A program made the translations under genes and the position numbers. Under the pieces are notes generated by a model that worked only from the letters and a program-made list of their open reading frames with translations, was not told the origin of the DNA and did not search any database. A stretch of DNA of 7,207 nucleotides from Omnitrophica bacterium RBG_13_46_9 (GTDB lineage: Bacteria > Omnitrophota > Gorgyraeia > JABMRN01 > RBG-13-46-9): positions 37,350 to 44,556 of the forward strand of contig MHFD01000032.1 in the NCBI GenBank assembly GCA_001804045.1, in the 5' to 3' direction. This document shows, piece after piece, positions 6,382-7,207 of the stretch (the stretch's first letter is position 1; every line of letters begins with the position of its first letter).

Positions 6382-6951
6382 CTATTTTCGGGAACCGGGT
6401 TTGATTATTGGGACGTTTTCTTTGCAAAGAGGGCAGTTTTCGGGTTCAAAGGTGGGTATATCGATAGTGAGAAGACGTTCAAATCGCGCGCCAAAATCCA
6501 AAACGCCTTTCGAACGGTCAACCAGGCACCCCACCCCCAAAAGATGCGCGCCATAAGACCGAACGACATCGATAACCTCCCTGGTCGAAAGCCCGGTGGT
6601 GACGACATCTTCGACAACGATAACTTTATCTTTTTTGCCAAGTTCAAATCCGCGCCGTAACGCCATCTTTCCTTCGATCCGTTCGCAGAATAATCCCCTT
6701 GCGTGAACGGCTCCCGCGACCTCATGTGAAACAAGAATACCGCCCAGCGCCGGCGCTATGACCGCTGTCGGACGCATGTCCTTGAATTTAACGGCAAGCG
6801 CCTTGCAGAGTCTTTCAGCGTGCTCCGGATGCTGCAGCACAACGGCGCACTGCAGATAAAGCGCGCTGTGGAGACCGCTTGAGAGCTTGAAATGCCCCTC
6901 TAGGAAAGCGCCTGTCCTTTTAAAAATATCCAGTATCTCGCTCTCTTTCAT
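6382..6951 (-). CDS. pyrE: Orotate phosphoribosyltransferase
   Basis: A 189-residue enzyme that joins orotate to PRPP to give orotidine 5'-phosphate, the fifth step of UMP synthesis, in the cytoplasm. The phosphoribosyltransferase PRPP motif is clear: VIVVEDVVTTGLS (110-122), with the acidic pair E114-D115. The N-terminal block GHFKLSSGLHS (19-29) and the C-terminal CPLC (173-176) followed by KPGS (184-187) point to the short Thermus-like PyrE type rather than the E. coli type. The start at 6951 is chosen because AGGAG lies 7 nt upstream and the pyrF stop ends 1 nt before it. A longer in-frame ATG at 6996 would add 15 residues encoded by the pyrF 3' end. It follows pyrF directly, so the two form one transcription unit. 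No intrinsic terminator is seen after its TAG. Confidence 0.95.
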   Translation of the reverse strand: MKESEILDIFKRTGAFLEGHFKLSSGLHSALYLQCAVVLQHPEHAERLCKALAVKFKDMRPTAVIAPALGGILVSHEVAGAVHARGLFCERIEGKMALRRGFELGKKDKVIVVEDVVTTGLSTREVIDVVRSYGAHLLGVGCLVDRSKGVLDFGARFERLLTIDIPTFEPENCPLCKENVPIIKPGSRK

Positions 6952-6952
6952 T

Positions 6953-7207
6953 TCACATCTCCTCGAGAATATTTTTCGCCGCCGATCTCGGGTCATCGGC
7001 TTGGGTTATGGGGCGGCCTATGACTATGAAATCTGCGCCGTTAATGACCGCGTCCCTGGGCGTAGCGGTCCTCTTCTGGTCGTTTTTCGCGGCCCACAAA
7101 GGCCTGATACCCGGATTTACTACGACAAATCTTTTGCCGCATGCCCTTTTGACTATTTTTGTCTCGTCCGCCGAGCATACAATACCGTCAAGACCGGCTC
7201 TTTTCGA
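6953..7207 (-). CDS. pyrF: Orotidine 5'-phosphate decarboxylase, C-terminal part (5' end cut by window edge)
   Basis: The frame is open from the right edge to the TGA at 6953-6955 and gives the last 84 residues of a protein usually about 230-240 long. OMP decarboxylase removes CO2 from orotidine monophosphate to yield UMP, the final step of the pathway that PyrE precedes. Visible family motifs, in order, are GLDGIVCSADE near the start of the fragment, VVVNPGIRP (phosphate-binding region of the TIM barrel), NDQKRTATPRDAV and GADFIVIGRPI, then DDPRSAAKNILEEM at the end. The conserved Arg of IGRPI that contacts the substrate phosphate is present. The catalytic Lys/Asp tetrad lies outside the window, so activity cannot be fully judged. 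The stop lies 1 nt before the pyrE ATG. Confidence 0.93.
   Translation of the reverse strand, partial: SKRAGLDGIVCSADETKIVKRACGKRFVVVNPGIRPLWAAKNDQKRTATPRDAVINGADFIVIGRPITQADDPRSAAKNILEEM
6959..6963 (-). promoter_or_regulatory. Ribosome binding site that sets the pyrE start
   Basis: The minus strand reads AGGAG, 7 nt before the ATG at 6951 and inside the last codons of pyrF. The spacing is ideal for 6951 and rules against the longer start at 6996, which would lie upstream of this site. Confidence 0.75.

Noticed and set aside
6382..6996. Longer pyrE starting at 6996
   Set aside because: The extra 15 residues (Arg/Lys-rich) come from reading the pyrF 3' end in another frame. The AGGAG at 6959-6963 and the family's usual start favour 6951.
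1..7207. CRISPR array, tRNA or rRNA gene, insertion sequence, defence or toxin genes
   Set aside because: No direct-repeat array, cloverleaf, transposase or terminal inverted repeats were seen. The window is filled by housekeeping genes with one 209-bp gap.

Overview
All gene content in this window lies on the minus strand, so transcription runs from high to low coordinates. In that order the window holds the 3' end of pyrF (OMP decarboxylase), pyrE (orotate phosphoribosyltransferase), a 209-bp gap with a promoter and marked secondary structure, and then a V/A-type (rotary) ATPase operon: atpE, a DUF2764-type gene, atpA, atpB, atpD and the first two thirds of atpI, which runs off the left edge.

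The ATPase genes are packed tightly. The junctions are a 13-nt gap (E/DUF2764), 1 nt (DUF2764/A), an 8-nt overlap (A/B), a 36-nt gap (B/D) and a 4-nt ATGA overlap (D/I). A consensus TATAAT -10 box with a 17-nt spacer lies just upstream of atpE, so the operon probably has its own start site. E builds the peripheral stalk. A and B form the catalytic head, A carrying an intact P-loop and B the arginine finger. D is the central rotor shaft, and I couples it to the membrane ring. The ring subunit K is expected beyond the left edge. No gene for classical C, F or G/H is present between E and I. The DUF2764 protein occupies the place where C (or C-F) sits in Thermus-type operons.

The order E-DUF2764-A-B-D-I and the wording of the B subunit match the V-ATPase operons I recall from Chlamydiae and Spirochaetes. 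This is therefore a bacterium with that ATPase type. An uncultured lineage such as Omnitrophota or another PVC-related group is plausible, but this is inference and no phylogenetic marker is present. The pyrF-pyrE pair upstream is ordinary pyrimidine biosynthesis, with a PyrE of the short Thermus-like type.

I do not see a new defence, mobile or biosynthetic system. The points most worth a second look are a possible three-way-junction structured element between pyrE and the atpE promoter, and an internal sequence repeat in the DUF2764 protein that bears on its role as a stand-in for subunit C. There is no gene-free stretch longer than 300 bp.
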